A stretch of 36,576 nucleotides of DNA from Roseomonas rosulenta (GCF_016106005.1 NZ_JACADR010000014.1:1-36576); one strand, 5' to 3'; positions 22,444 to 31,396 are shown, counted from the stretch's first letter. Translations and numbers: made by a program. Notes: generated by a model not told the origin, from the letters alone.

Positions 22444-23561
22444 GCCGCCCCCCCCGCGGGCCTGGATGTCGAGGCGTCGCGACCACGGTCGAGACGCGCC
22501 AGGGCCGCCGACAGCAGCGCGGCCTCGCGTGTCGACCGGGCCTCGGGAACCGGGGCGTCGAGGCGCCCTTCGGCGAGCGCGGTCGCGCTCTCCGCGAGCC
22601 TCGCAAAGGGCTGTCCGATCCAGCGCGCAAGCGCGATGCCGGCGAGGAGCAGCAGGCCTGCGCAGGCCACCAGCGGACCACCGATCGCGCGGGCGAGGGA
22701 GCGCACGCCGACGAGCGCCGCCTCGGGCGGCTGGCGCACGATCACGGTCCAGCCGAAGCCGGGAAGTCCGACCGCCGTCCCGGCGGGCACGCCCGCCGCA
22801 AGGTACCGGTGCCCATCAGGCCAGGCCTCGTCGCTGACGACGCTGACGCCCTGCCCGGCGGCCAGGGCACTGCGCAGCGTGAGCCGGCTGCCTTCCACCC
22901 CCGGGGGGCCGACGATGACCGTGCCGTCGCGCGCGACGAGCAGCGCCTCCATTCCGCCCGGCAGGGGCGCGTTCCTGACCCGATCGCGCATCCACTGCCA
23001 GTCCACGTGGCTGCCCAGCACGCCGATCAGCGAGCCGTCCGGGCGGCGCAGCGGTGCCGCGAAGTCGATGAGGCGAAGCGGTGCGCCGCTCGGCTTCGGT
23101 GGAAGCAGACGCTCGAGCATCACCGCTTCGTGCAGGTCGCCGGCGAAGTCACCCTGCAGGCCCGCGCTGAACCAAGGGCGGGCGGACACGTCCTGGCCTT
23201 CCAGAACGCGGCCCGTCGCGACCAGGACGCGACCCTCGGGCGAGGCCACGCCCATCCATGCCAGGTTCGCGTTGACGGCCCTGACGGTGTCGATGCGCAG
23301 CGGGAAGCTGCCCCCGATTCCCTCGGTCGCCGCCCAGCTGGCGACGACCCGGAGCTCTGCCCATTGTTCCGAGATTCCCGCGCCGAGACGGGTGCTGATC
23401 TGCCTCGCCGCCAATGCGAGGCTTTCCGCCGCGCGATCGCCGACGGTGCTGCGCGAGGAGGCGATGAAGCCAGGAACGGCGAAGGCCAGAGGGAGCACCG
23501 CGGCAGCGATCGTCAGCAGGATGATCGTAGCCGTGAGCGTGCGTTTCGGTATTCGCCGCAT
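22440..23561 (-). CDS. Cache-HAMP sensor without output domain
   Basis: The 373-residue protein has a first membrane helix at about residues 9-31, a large periplasmic dCache-like domain (about 35-290, with RPWFSAGLQGDFAGDLHEAV and WTVIVRQPPEAA) and a second helix at about 297-318. A HAMP-like stretch follows (ARWIGQPFARLAESATALAEGRLD to about 365). It then stops: no kinase, GGDEF, EAL or methyl-accepting domain follows. The start ATG 23561 has GGAG seven bases upstream. It is the first gene of the operon with the adaptor and synthase. A direct, protein-to-protein control of the synthase is the natural inference. The missing output does not look like a frameshift, because the stop overlaps the next start in ATGA form. 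Confidence 0.88.
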   Translation of the reverse strand: MRRIPKRTLTATIILLTIAAAVLPLAFAVPGFIASSRSTVGDRAAESLALAARQISTRLGAGISEQWAELRVVASWAATEGIGGSFPLRIDTVRAVNANLAWMGVASPEGRVLVATGRVLEGQDVSARPWFSAGLQGDFAGDLHEAVMLERLLPPKPSGAPLRLIDFAAPLRRPDGSLIGVLGSHVDWQWMRDRVRNAPLPGGMEALLVARDGTVIVGPPGVEGSRLTLRSALAAGQGVSVVSDEAWPDGHRYLAAGVPAGTAVGLPGFGWTVIVRQPPEAALVGVRSLARAIGGPLVACAGLLLLAGIALARWIGQPFARLAESATALAEGRLDAPVPEARSTREAALLSAALARLDRGRDASTSRPAGGAA

Positions 23562-23980
23562 ATGATCTCCGTCAAGATCGGGCCGAGACTACATGACGGG
23601 TCCGGGGCGGCAAGGCGACGTGAGGAAGGATATTGGACCGCGACAGCGGTTCAAGGCTGGCGGCGCCAAGCACGGCGCTTGAGTTCACATTGTCGTTGCC
23701 TCGCATGATCGATCCGATGGCCGTGCGGGCAGCGTCGATCACCTGGTGGGCGCGCGTCCCGGCCATTGCGTCCCGTCCCGGGAATACGGGGCGCTTATGG
23801 CGAGACCGCAGCCCGGGGTGGGTGGTCGTCGCTTGCCGCGGTCTGGCGCTGACGGATCGCGCGCCGCATGGACACGGGTGCCTCAATCGACGTCCGCCAC
23901 CACCGCTCCGGCCTGCCGTCTGTCCCGTGGGGAAGCGAAGCGCGGTGCCATGCGCCCGGGCCCGTGGTAACGCTGCGCGC
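23562..23980. other. Divergent promoter region, 419 bp
   Basis: This space separates the sensor operon (minus) from the phosphonate operon (plus). Apart from the minus-strand promoter candidate at 23627-23654 I see no gene; the open frames across it are Arg/Ser-rich shadows with poor start sites. No Pho-box-like pair of half-sites was found near 23981, only a lone CCGTCAT on the minus strand near 23592-23598. Confidence 0.5.
23627..23654 (-). promoter_or_regulatory. Candidate promoter of the sensor operon
   Basis: Minus-strand TTGAAC (23654-23649) and TATCCT (23632-23627) are 16 bases apart, each matching four of six sigma-70 consensus positions. They lie about 66 bases before the sensor start. 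It is the best pair I could find by eye in this region, but a weak one. Confidence 0.35.
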
Positions 23981-25102
23981 ATGAGCAGCCTCGATCTCAT
24001 CGTCGTCGGCGCGGGCATCGTCGGCCTCGCCCATGCGCTGCACGCGGCGCGCGCCGGACGGCGCGTGCTCGTGCTCGACCGCGACGCGCAGGCCAATGGC
24101 GCCTCCATCCGGAACTTCGGCTTCATCACCGTGACCGGCCAGGGCGCGCGCGACACATGGCGCCGTGCCCGCCGCGCGCGCGATGTCTGGGCCGAGGTCG
24201 CGCCGCTCGCGGGCATCGATGTCCATCATCGCGGGCTGCTGATGTGCGCCCGCCGGCCCGAGGCCGCGGCGGTGCTGGACGAATTCGCCGCCGGCCCGAT
24301 GGGCGAGGGCTGCCGCGTGCTGCGTGGCGCCGCGCTCGCGGCCCATGCGCCGCCGCTGCGCGGCGATGGCATCCTCGCCGCGCTGCACAGCCCGCACGAG
24401 CTGCGCGTCGAGAGCCGCGATGCCATCCCCCGCCTCGCCGCCTGGATGGAGGCGTCGCTCGGCGTGCAGTTCCGCCGGCAGGTGGCGGTGCTGGGCGTGG
24501 CGGAGGGCCGCGTGGAGACGAGCGCGGGCAGCTTCCACGCCCCGCGCACCGTGGTCTGCCCGGGACCCGACCTCGCGAGCCTGTTTCCCGAGGCCTTCGC
24601 GCGCCGCGGCGTCACGCTGTGCAAGCTGCACATGCTGCGCCTGGCCGATCCCGGCTGGCGCCTTCCGGCGGCGGTGATGAGCGACCTCGGCCTCGACCGC
24701 TACCGCGGCTATGCGGAGTGCCCTTCGCTGCCGACGCTGCGCGCGCGCCTGCGCGCCGAGCAGGCGGAGGAGGTCGCGAACGGCGTCCACCTTATCGTCG
24801 TGCAGGGCGCGGACGGCTCGCTCGTCGTCGGCGACAGCCACCACTACGGCCCGACGCCCGACCCCTTCCAGCCAGAGCATGTCGACGCGCTGATCCTGCG
24901 TGAAGCGCAGGCGGTGCTCGACCTGCCGGCGCCACGGGTGATCGAGCGGTGGACGGGCCTCTATCCCTCCGGGCCCGACGACGCCTTCTTCGAGAGGGTG
25001 GCACCCGGCGTGCGCCTTGTCTCCGTCACCTCCGGCACCGGTGCCAGCACCGCCTTCGGCCTCGCCGAGGAAGTGCTGGCCGATCTGGAAGCCTCCCCAT
25101 GA
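23981..25102 (+). CDS. FAD-dependent oxidoreductase, TIGR03364-like (phosphonate)
   Basis: The 373-residue protein is a DAO-fold flavoenzyme. The dinucleotide-binding loop is G10-x-G12-x2-G15 with D33 ending the second strand (VLVLDRD). NGASIRNFGFITVTGQG follows, and the C-terminal GLYPSGPDDAFF and SVTSGTGASTAFGLAEE close the FAD site. The asparagine-arginine-asparagine-phenylalanine run resembles TIGR03364, a family recurrent in phosphonate operons. From memory, such enzymes oxidatively deaminate 2-aminoethylphosphonate or its N-methyl form to phosphonoacetaldehyde. The next gene, phnX, uses that product, and the stop overlaps its start (ATGA). No PhnW transaminase is seen, so this enzyme probably supplies the aldehyde. 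Confidence 0.88.
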   Translation: MSSLDLIVVGAGIVGLAHALHAARAGRRVLVLDRDAQANGASIRNFGFITVTGQGARDTWRRARRARDVWAEVAPLAGIDVHHRGLLMCARRPEAAAVLDEFAAGPMGEGCRVLRGAALAAHAPPLRGDGILAALHSPHELRVESRDAIPRLAAWMEASLGVQFRRQVAVLGVAEGRVETSAGSFHAPRTVVCPGPDLASLFPEAFARRGVTLCKLHMLRLADPGWRLPAAVMSDLGLDRYRGYAECPSLPTLRARLRAEQAEEVANGVHLIVVQGADGSLVVGDSHHYGPTPDPFQPEHVDALILREAQAVLDLPAPRVIERWTGLYPSGPDDAFFERVAPGVRLVSVTSGTGASTAFGLAEEVLADLEASP

Positions 25103-25923
25103 GCACCACCATCAAGGCCGTCATCCTCGACTGGGCGGGCACCGTGCTCGACCACGGATCGCGCGCGCCTATGGGCGCCTTCGTCGAGGCCTTCGCGCGC
25201 TTCGGCGTCGCCATCTCCATCGCCGATGCGCGCGGGCCGATGGGCATGGCCAAGCGCGACCACATCCGCCTGGTGGGCACGGCGCCCGCCGTTGCCGCCG
25301 CCTGGCGTGCGAGGCACGGGCGCGACTTCGACGAGGCGGCGATCGACGCGATCTTCGATGTCTTCGAACCGCTCAACGTCGCGGCGGTGGAGGCGCATGG
25401 CGCCCTCATTCCCGGCGTGCGGGCCGCGCTCGACTGGTGCGTCGCGCGCGGCATCCGGATCGGCTCTACCACCGGCTACACGCGCCCGATCATGGAGCGC
25501 CTCGCGCCGATCGCCGCCGCGCAGGGCTTCGTGCCGGAAGTGATGGTCTGCGCCGGGGACCTCGCCGCCGGCCGGCCGGCGCCGCTGCAGATGTGGCACG
25601 CCATGGCGGCGATGGGGGTCTGGCCGGCCAGCGGCGTGGTGAAGATCGACGACACGCCGCCCGGAATCCGCGAGGCACGCGCGGCCGGCTGCTGGGCGGT
25701 CGGCGTGGCGCTGACGGGCAATATCGCGGGGCTGACGGTGGAAGAGCTCGCCGCGCTCGACGCCCCGGCGCGCGACGCGCTGCGCCGCCGGGCGACGGCC
25801 GAGCTGATGGCGGCCGGCGCGCATCTCGTGGTGGATTCGGCCGCTGACCTTCCTGCGGTGGTCGAGCACATGGAGGCCCGCCTCGTGGCCGGGGAGCGCC
25901 CCGGCCTCATCGAGGCGCCCTGA
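25099..25923 (+). CDS. phnX: Phosphonoacetaldehyde hydrolase (phosphonatase)
   Basis: The 274-residue HAD-superfamily enzyme splits phosphonoacetaldehyde into phosphate and acetaldehyde. The signature D11-W-A-G-T15 carries the Asp nucleophile. K52 in MGMAKRDHI is the Schiff-base lysine of the cap domain (Lys53 in the B. cereus enzyme). GSTTGYTR supplies motif 2, and VVKIDDTPPGIREA holds the acidic magnesium residues. Length is normal. It is coupled by ATGA to the FAD oxidoreductase, and the transporter for the presumed substrate follows after 81 bases. The tail of about 20 residues (EARLVAGERPGLIEAP) is variable in the family. Confidence 0.93.
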   Translation: MSTTIKAVILDWAGTVLDHGSRAPMGAFVEAFARFGVAISIADARGPMGMAKRDHIRLVGTAPAVAAAWRARHGRDFDEAAIDAIFDVFEPLNVAAVEAHGALIPGVRAALDWCVARGIRIGSTTGYTRPIMERLAPIAAAQGFVPEVMVCAGDLAAGRPAPLQMWHAMAAMGVWPASGVVKIDDTPPGIREARAAGCWAVGVALTGNIAGLTVEELAALDAPARDALRRRATAELMAAGAHLVVDSAADLPAVVEHMEARLVAGERPGLIEAP

Positions 25924-25941
25924 CACGGAACCGCAATGCTT

Positions 25942-25959
25942 TCGTCACATGACTGACGC
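25942..25959 (+). promoter_or_regulatory. Candidate Pho box upstream of the transporter
   Basis: TCGTCAC, four bases, CTGACGC matches 10 of 14 positions of two CTGTCAY half-sites at the standard 11-base pitch. It sits 46 bases before the binding-protein start, in the only gap of the plus-strand operon. PhoB control of phosphonate uptake is well known. No good -10 box follows, so this is a tentative call. Confidence 0.35.
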
Positions 25960-26004
25960 GGGGTGCGGGCTAGGGACCGGGCGACCCCCGAGGGAGCCCC
26001 ACCC

Positions 26005-27024
26005 ATGCGTCGCCTTGCCCTTCTCGCCTGCGCCCTGATCGGCTTTGCCCCGGTGGCCGAGGCGCAGCAGCGCACCCGCCTGACCGTCTACACCGCGCTG
26101 GAGAACGAGCAGCTCGCCCCCTTCAAGCAGGCCGCCGAGGCGGCGCTGCGCGACATCGAGATCGCCTGGGTGCGCGATTCCACCGGCATCATCACCGCCC
26201 GCCTGATCGCCGAGCGGCAGAACCCGCGCGCCGACGCGGTGTGGGGCCTGTCGGTTTTCTCGCTGCTGCAGATGGAGGCGCTCGAGATGCTCGAGCCCTA
26301 CACGCCGCGCGGCGCGGAAGCGCTGCGCGCCAACATGCGATCTGAGCGCAGCCCGATGACCTGGACGGGCATGGACGCCTTCGTCTCGGCCATCTGCTTC
26401 AACACGGTGGTCGCGCAGCAGCGCAACCTGCCGCGCCCGACCACCTGGAACGACCTGCTGAACCCGGCCTTCCGCGGCCAGGTGGTGATGCCCAACCCGA
26501 ATTCCTCCGGCACCGGCTTCCTGACCATGGCGGGCTGGATCGGCGCGCGCGGCGAGGCGGGCGCCTGGGACTACATGACGCGCCTGCACGACAACATCCA
26601 GGTCTACACCCATTCGGGCAGCGCGCCCTGCAACAACGCCGCGCGCGGGGAATTCGGCGTCGGCATCTCCTTCGACATGCGATCCGTCACGCTGCGCAAC
26701 CAGGGCGCGCCGATCGAGATCATCGTGCCCACCGACGGCGTCGGCTTCGACCTCGAGGCGACGGCGATCCTGCGCGGCACGCGCAACCTGGCGGCTGCCC
26801 AGCGGCTGGCGGACTTCGCCGTCTCCCGCCCGGCGATGGAGCTCTATGGCCGCTTCTACGCGCTGCTGGCGCTGCCCGGTGTGGAGCCCACCGTGCGCAA
26901 CTACCCGGCCGACTTCGCCGAGCGCCTGGTCAGCGCCGATTTCCGCACGATCGCGACGCAGCGCGACCGGCTGCTGCGCGAATGGGCCGGCCGCTTCGAC
27001 GGCAAGTCCGCGCCGCGCAACTGA
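26005..27024 (+). CDS. ABC transporter binding protein, 2-aminoethylphosphonate type
   Basis: The 339-residue protein has a signal peptide (residues 1 to about 21, ending AEA before QQ) and then a type II periplasmic binding fold. It starts TRLTVYTALENEQLAPFKQAAE, like iron- and phosphonate-binding members, and continues with WTGMDAFVSAICFNT, MPNPNSSGTGFLTMAGW and a C-terminal YALLALPGVEPTVRNYP. The ATG at 26005 follows AGGGAG. Iron-binding relatives look similar, but the direct phnX context and the fused permease two genes on fit the PhnS2-type 2-aminoethylphosphonate binder. It delivers substrate to the ATPase-permease pair downstream. Confidence 0.88.
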   Translation: MRRLALLACALIGFAPVAEAQQRTRLTVYTALENEQLAPFKQAAEAALRDIEIAWVRDSTGIITARLIAERQNPRADAVWGLSVFSLLQMEALEMLEPYTPRGAEALRANMRSERSPMTWTGMDAFVSAICFNTVVAQQRNLPRPTTWNDLLNPAFRGQVVMPNPNSSGTGFLTMAGWIGARGEAGAWDYMTRLHDNIQVYTHSGSAPCNNAARGEFGVGISFDMRSVTLRNQGAPIEIIVPTDGVGFDLEATAILRGTRNLAAAQRLADFAVSRPAMELYGRFYALLALPGVEPTVRNYPADFAERLVSADFRTIATQRDRLLREWAGRFDGKSAPRN

Positions 27025-27032
27025 CGCCCCGC

Positions 27033-28160
27033 GTGACCGCCGCCACGCCCGGCATCGCCGCTGCTGCCCTGGCGGCGGCGCCCCGCCGCGAGGACGCCTA
27101 TCTCCGTGTCGAGGAGGTGGGCAAGCAGTTCGGCACCTTCGTGGCGCTGCACCGCGTGAGCCTCTCGGTGCAGGCCGGGGAGTTCGTGACCTTCCTCGGC
27201 CCCTCGGGCTGCGGCAAGACGACGCTGCTGCGCGGCATCGCCGGGCTCGATCCGCCCACGACGGGGCGCATCCTGCAGGAAGGGCGCGACATCACGCACC
27301 TGCCGCCCTCCGAGCGTGATTTCGGCATCGTCTTCCAGTCCTACGCGCTGTTCCCGAACCTCACTGTGAACGCGAATGTCGGCTACGGGCTGCGCGGCGC
27401 CGCCTGGCCCAGGGCGCGCGCGCGGGAGCGTGTGGCGGAGCTGCTCGGCGTCGTGGGCCTCTCGGACCAGGGGGAAAAATACCCTTCGCAGCTCTCGGGC
27501 GGGCAGCAGCAGCGCGTCGCCCTCGCGCGCGCGCTGGCGAACGAGCCCGGCCTGCTGCTGCTGGATGAGCCACTCTCCGCCCTCGACGCCATCGTGCGCC
27601 AGCACCTGCGGCAGGAGATCCGCTCGCTCCAGCAGCGCCTCGGCGTCACCACCATCATGGTCACGCACGACCAGGAGGAGGCGATGGGTGTCTCCGACCG
27701 CATCGTGGTGATGAGCCGCGGGCGGATCGAGCAGATCGGTACGCCGGCCGAGATCTACGCACGCCCGGCCAGCCCCTTCGTCGCCGGCTTCATCGGCCAT
27801 TCCAGCCATTTCGAGGCGGTGGTGGATTCGCCCGCGGGCATGCTGGTCGCCGGTGGCGCGAGGCTGCCCGCGGAGGCCGCGCGGCCCTTGCTCGATGGCG
27901 CGCGCGTCGCCTGCTTCATCCGGCCGGAGCATCTGCGCCTGGCCCCGCCGGATGCGGCGCCGCCCGGCGCGCTCAAGGCCCGTGTGACGGGGGGCGAGTT
28001 CCTCGGGCCCAGCTGCCGGGTGTCGCTCGAGGCGGGAGCGCTGCGCCTGCTCGCGGCCGTGGTGCCGGCGGAGCTGGCGGCGCTGGGTGCGCTGCCCGGC
28101 GCCGAGGTCGCCGCCACCCTGCCGCCCGAGCACCTGATGGTCTTCGCCGAGGATGCCTGA
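27033..28160 (+). CDS. ABC transporter ATPase, 2-aminoethylphosphonate type
   Basis: The 375-residue ATPase starts at GTG 27033, eight bases after the binding-protein stop. It has Walker A at 56-64 (GPSGCGKTT), the signature LSGGQQQR from 154, Walker B with D178-E179, and the switch His in VTHDQEE. A C-terminal TOBE-like domain (about 245-375) closes with LPPEHLMVFAEDA. This belongs to the spermidine/iron/phosphonate importer group. The N-terminal 20 residues are a low-complexity Ala-rich tail. Its last codons overlap the start of the permease by eight bases. Confidence 0.92.
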   Translation: MTAATPGIAAAALAAAPRREDAYLRVEEVGKQFGTFVALHRVSLSVQAGEFVTFLGPSGCGKTTLLRGIAGLDPPTTGRILQEGRDITHLPPSERDFGIVFQSYALFPNLTVNANVGYGLRGAAWPRARARERVAELLGVVGLSDQGEKYPSQLSGGQQQRVALARALANEPGLLLLDEPLSALDAIVRQHLRQEIRSLQQRLGVTTIMVTHDQEEAMGVSDRIVVMSRGRIEQIGTPAEIYARPASPFVAGFIGHSSHFEAVVDSPAGMLVAGGARLPAEAARPLLDGARVACFIRPEHLRLAPPDAAPPGALKARVTGGEFLGPSCRVSLEAGALRLLAAVVPAELAALGALPGAEVAATLPPEHLMVFAEDA

Positions 28161-29847
28161 CGCGGTGCTGGCCGCGGCGCCGTCCCGCCCGCGCCTGTCG
28201 CTCGACCAGCAGGTCATGAGCTGGGGGTTGTGGCTGGCGCTCGCCTTCCTGCTCGCCTTCCTGGCGCTGCCGCTCGGCACGCTGCTGCTGCGGGCCTTCG
28301 AGACGCCGGAGGGCGGCTTCGCCGGCCTCGCGAATTTCCGCACCTATGCGACCACGCCAGCGCTGCTGGTCGCGGCCTGGAACAGCGTCTGGACCGCGGC
28401 GCTGAGCGCGGTGATCGTGGTGCCGCTCGCCTTCGGCTACGCCTATGCGCTGACGCGCGCCTGCATCCCCGCCAGGCCGCTGTTCCGCGCGGTGATGATG
28501 CTGCCGCTGCTCGCACCCTCGCTGCTGCCCGCCCTTGCGCTGATCTATCTGTTCGGCAACCAGGGGATGCTGCGCGGGCTTCTCATGGGCGGCAGCATCT
28601 ACGGGCCGGCGGGGATCGTCGCGGCGCAGGTCTTCTACTGCTTCCCCGCCGCCGCGCTGATCCTGGCCGTCGCGCTCTCCACCGCCGATGCGCGGCTGTA
28701 CGAGGCCGCGGCGGCGCTCAGGGCCTCGCGCGCGCGCATCTTCCTGACCGTCACGCTGCCTGGCGCGCGCTACGGCCTGGTCTCGGCCTTCGTCGTCGTC
28801 TTCACGCTGGTGGTGACCGATTTCGGCATCCCGAAGGTGATCGGCGGCCAGTTCCCGGTGCTCGCGACCGATGTCTACAAGCAGGTGGTCGGGCTGCAGG
28901 ACTTCAACATGGGCGCGGTGGTGGGCATCGTGCTGCTGGTCCCGGCGGTGGCTGCCTTCCTGCTCGACCGCTGGGCGAGCCGGCAGCGCAGCGCGACCAT
29001 GAGCGGGCGCGCCGTGCCGCTGCGCCCCGCACCGCGCGCCGCGCGCGACCGCCCGCTGCTCGCGCTCTGCCTCGTCGTCGCCGCGGTGCTGGTGGGCATC
29101 GTGGGCGTCGCCGCCTGGGGATCGCTGATCCGCTTCTGGCCCTACAACCTGTCGCTGACGCTCGACAACTACGGCTTCTCGCGCTTCGACGCGGCGGGGT
29201 GGCAGGCGGTGTGGCTCTCGGTGCGGATGGCGGGTCTCGCGGCGGTGCTGGGCACGGCCATCATCTTCGTTGTGGCCTATGTGCTGGAGCGCGGGCCGCA
29301 AAAGGGGCAGCTGCCGGGCCTCGGGCGCTTCGCCGCGACGGTGCCGCTGGCCGTGCCGGGGCTCGTGCTCGGCCTCGCCTATGTCCTGTTCTTCAACCAC
29401 CCGGCCAATCCGCTGGGCGTGCTCTACGGCACGCTGGCGATCCTGGTGCTGAACTCCATCGTGCATTTCTACACGGTGGGGCACCTGACGGCGGTGACCG
29501 CCATCCGCCAGCTCGACCCGGAATTCGAATCCGTCGGCGCCTCGATGCGCGTGCCGGTCTGGGTGACCTTCGGGCGCGTCACCGTGCCGATGTGCCTGCC
29601 GGCGATCCTCGAGATCGCGATCTACCTGTTCGTCACCGCCATGACGACGGTGAGCGCGGTGATCTTCCTCTATGGTCCCGACACCAAGCCCGCCTCGGTC
29701 GCCATGCTGCACATGGACGAGGCCGGGCAGGCCAGCGCGGCCGCGGCGATGGGTGTCGTCATCCTCGGCATCACCACCGCGGCGAAGCTCGCCCAGCTTG
29801 TGCTGGGCGCGCTGCTCGGGCGCGCCACCCAGGCCTGGCGGCGCTGA
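28153..29847 (+). CDS. Fused two-domain ABC permease, 2-aminoethylphosphonate type
   Basis: The 564-residue membrane protein contains two BPD-type permease units in one chain, about residues 25-280 and 295-560, with roughly six membrane helices each. The two cytoplasmic EAA loops that touch the ATPase are near EAAAALRASRARIFLTVTLPGA and ESVGASMRVPVWVTFGRVTVP. Single-chain double permeases of this kind are typical of PhnU2/FbpB-like systems. ATG 28153 lies inside the end of the ATPase gene. The last helix ends at VLGALLGRATQAWRR. Two hairpins and a convergent gene follow, so it ends the transcript. Confidence 0.92.
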   Translation: MPDAVLAAAPSRPRLSLDQQVMSWGLWLALAFLLAFLALPLGTLLLRAFETPEGGFAGLANFRTYATTPALLVAAWNSVWTAALSAVIVVPLAFGYAYALTRACIPARPLFRAVMMLPLLAPSLLPALALIYLFGNQGMLRGLLMGGSIYGPAGIVAAQVFYCFPAAALILAVALSTADARLYEAAAALRASRARIFLTVTLPGARYGLVSAFVVVFTLVVTDFGIPKVIGGQFPVLATDVYKQVVGLQDFNMGAVVGIVLLVPAVAAFLLDRWASRQRSATMSGRAVPLRPAPRAARDRPLLALCLVVAAVLVGIVGVAAWGSLIRFWPYNLSLTLDNYGFSRFDAAGWQAVWLSVRMAGLAAVLGTAIIFVVAYVLERGPQKGQLPGLGRFAATVPLAVPGLVLGLAYVLFFNHPANPLGVLYGTLAILVLNSIVHFYTVGHLTAVTAIRQLDPEFESVGASMRVPVWVTFGRVTVPMCLPAILEIAIYLFVTAMTTVSAVIFLYGPDTKPASVAMLHMDEAGQASAAAAMGVVILGITTAAKLAQLVLGALLGRATQAWRR

Positions 29848-29857
29848 TCAGGCCGTC

Positions 29858-29881
29858 ATGCCAAAGTTTCATCTTTGGCAT
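29858..29881. terminator. Hairpin, 9-bp stem, downstream of permease
   Basis: ATGCCAAAG and CTTTGGCAT form a perfect 9-bp stem around a TTTCAT loop, 11 bases after the permease stop. No T-tract follows, so it may slow or stabilise the 3' end rather than terminate alone. Confidence 0.55.
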
Positions 29882-29937
29882 ACCGGCATGGCGCGCGGGG
29901 TTTGCGGGGCGGCCTCGCGCGAAACCAAGGGGTGATG

Positions 29938-29972
29938 CGCGGCTGACAAGGGTCGATCCCTTGTCAGCCGCG
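29938..29972. terminator. Perfect 15-bp stem, bidirectional terminator
   Basis: CGCGGCTGACAAGGG and its exact complement surround a 5-base TCGAT loop. The palindrome lies two bases past the stop of the minus-strand phosphodiesterase gene and about 90 bases past the permease stop, where a shared terminator of convergent operons belongs. Neither side has a T-run. Confidence 0.72.
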
Positions 29973-29974
29973 TA

Positions 29975-31396
29975 TCACGCGCGGCGCAGCGCGGTCGGAT
30001 AGAGCCGCCCGGCCTCGCTGCGCATCGCCTCGAGCACGAAGCCGCCGGGCAGCGCGTGCAGCTCCTCGGCCGGCAGGATGTCGGCCGCGGCATCGATCGC
30101 GCCGCGCAGCGGTCGCCCTTCCATGCCCTCGACCGCGAGGCCCAGCACATGCAGCACGGTCGGCACGATGTCGGTGAGGTCCGCCGCCTGCCGCGCGACG
30201 GCGCCGCTGCGGAACGGGCCGCCCTGCATCACCAGCACGGTCGCGAGCTCCGCCCGGTGCAGCCCGCCATGCATGCCCCCGCCCTCGGGCACGTCCGGCG
30301 CGTCGAAGGGCGCCGTGCCAGGCCTGCCCCAGGCATCGGGGCCTTCGTCGCCCGCGAAGGTCGCGACCAGGTCGGCGCTGCGCGCATGGGCGCTGCCGAG
30401 CAGCGCGAGGGGCACGGCGCGGCCCGGCGGCAGGATCGCCGGATCGCGCGCGAGCAGCGGCCCGGCCCAGGGCTGCGTGGCGAGGAAATCGGCGACCTGC
30501 GGCGCGAGCGACGGGTCGCGCAGCCAGATGCCCGGCGCGGCGGCGGGCGCCACCACGACATCGACATCCGCCGCCATGCCCGTGCCCGCGCGGAAGCCGG
30601 CCTGCTGCAGTTCGGTGCGCAGGCTGCGCTTGCCGCGGCCCGTGACATGGCCGTGGTCCGACAGGACGACGATCGCGATCTCCGCCGCATCGGGCTGCGC
30701 GTCGCGCCAGGCGACGATGCGCCCCAGCACGGCATCGGCGGCGCGCAGGGCGCGCAGCGTGTGCTCCGCGCGCAGCCCGCCCCAATGGAAGGAGACATCG
30801 GGCTCGGAGAGCCACAGCAGCGCGACGTCGGGGCGATGGCGGGGGAGCACGTGATCGACCAGCACGCGGCCGGCGAAGTCGACGCGTGGGATGTTCGGCA
30901 CGGCGGCCTCCGGCGTGGCGCCGAGCGCGGCGCGCACCTCCTCCGCCGTCGCGCCCTGCGTGTCCTCAACGTTCCAGCGGAAGGCGCCGAGGCGCTCGGC
31001 GGCCGGGTGGAGCAGGCGCGCCGCGCCGGCGGTGCCGGCGCTCACCAGGGCGAAGCGCATCCCGTGCGGTGCCATGCGCTCCGCGAGGCTCGGCCGCTGC
31101 AGCGGCGATTCCGCGCCCGCCGCCATGGCGAGCACATCCTCGACCAGCTTGGTGCGCAGCAGCCGGTCCGGCGCGACGGCCGCATCGAACAGCGTGTTCG
31201 CCACCATGCCGTGCCCGCCCGGCCGGCAGCCGGTGATGAGGGAAGGGGTCGCGACGCGCGTTTCGGAGGGAAAGACGCTGCGCGCATTGGCGAAGCGCGT
31301 GCCGACCGCCGCGAGGGCCGCGAGATGGGGCGTCAGCGTCGCATCGACCATGTCCGGCCGCAGCCCGTCGAGCGCGACCATGATGACGCGGGTCAT
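29975..31396 (-). CDS. Type I phosphodiesterase / phosphonoacetate hydrolase-like
   Basis: The 473-residue protein is in the alkaline phosphatase superfamily, nucleotide pyrophosphatase branch. D10 in VALDGLRPDM and the likely Thr46 nucleophile in FPSETRVATP are followed by GHGMVANTL, SEPDVSFHWGG (Asp and His ligands), LSDHGHVTGRGK (Asp-His) and GGLH near the C-terminus. PhnA, phosphonoacetate hydrolase, has the same fold and ligand pattern, and this gene lies in a phosphonate locus, so PhnA or a related phosphonate/phosphate-ester hydrolase is likely. No signal peptide is visible. Its ATG overlaps the stop of the HD gene by four bases. A nucleotide phosphodiesterase is the alternative. Confidence 0.85.
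   Translation of the reverse strand: MTRVIMVALDGLRPDMVDATLTPHLAALAAVGTRFANARSVFPSETRVATPSLITGCRPGGHGMVANTLFDAAVAPDRLLRTKLVEDVLAMAAGAESPLQRPSLAERMAPHGMRFALVSAGTAGAARLLHPAAERLGAFRWNVEDTQGATAEEVRAALGATPEAAVPNIPRVDFAGRVLVDHVLPRHRPDVALLWLSEPDVSFHWGGLRAEHTLRALRAADAVLGRIVAWRDAQPDAAEIAIVVLSDHGHVTGRGKRSLRTELQQAGFRAGTGMAADVDVVVAPAAAPGIWLRDPSLAPQVADFLATQPWAGPLLARDPAILPPGRAVPLALLGSAHARSADLVATFAGDEGPDAWGRPGTAPFDAPDVPEGGGMHGGLHRAELATVLVMQGGPFRSGAVARQAADLTDIVPTVLHVLGLAVEGMEGRPLRGAIDAAADILPAEELHALPGGFVLEAMRSEAGRLYPTALRRA

Noticed and set aside
27973-29712. A 579-codon minus-strand frame, His/Arg/Gln-rich, opposite the ABC permease.
   Set aside because: Typical antisense composition of a GC-rich gene; the plus-strand permease is unmistakable.
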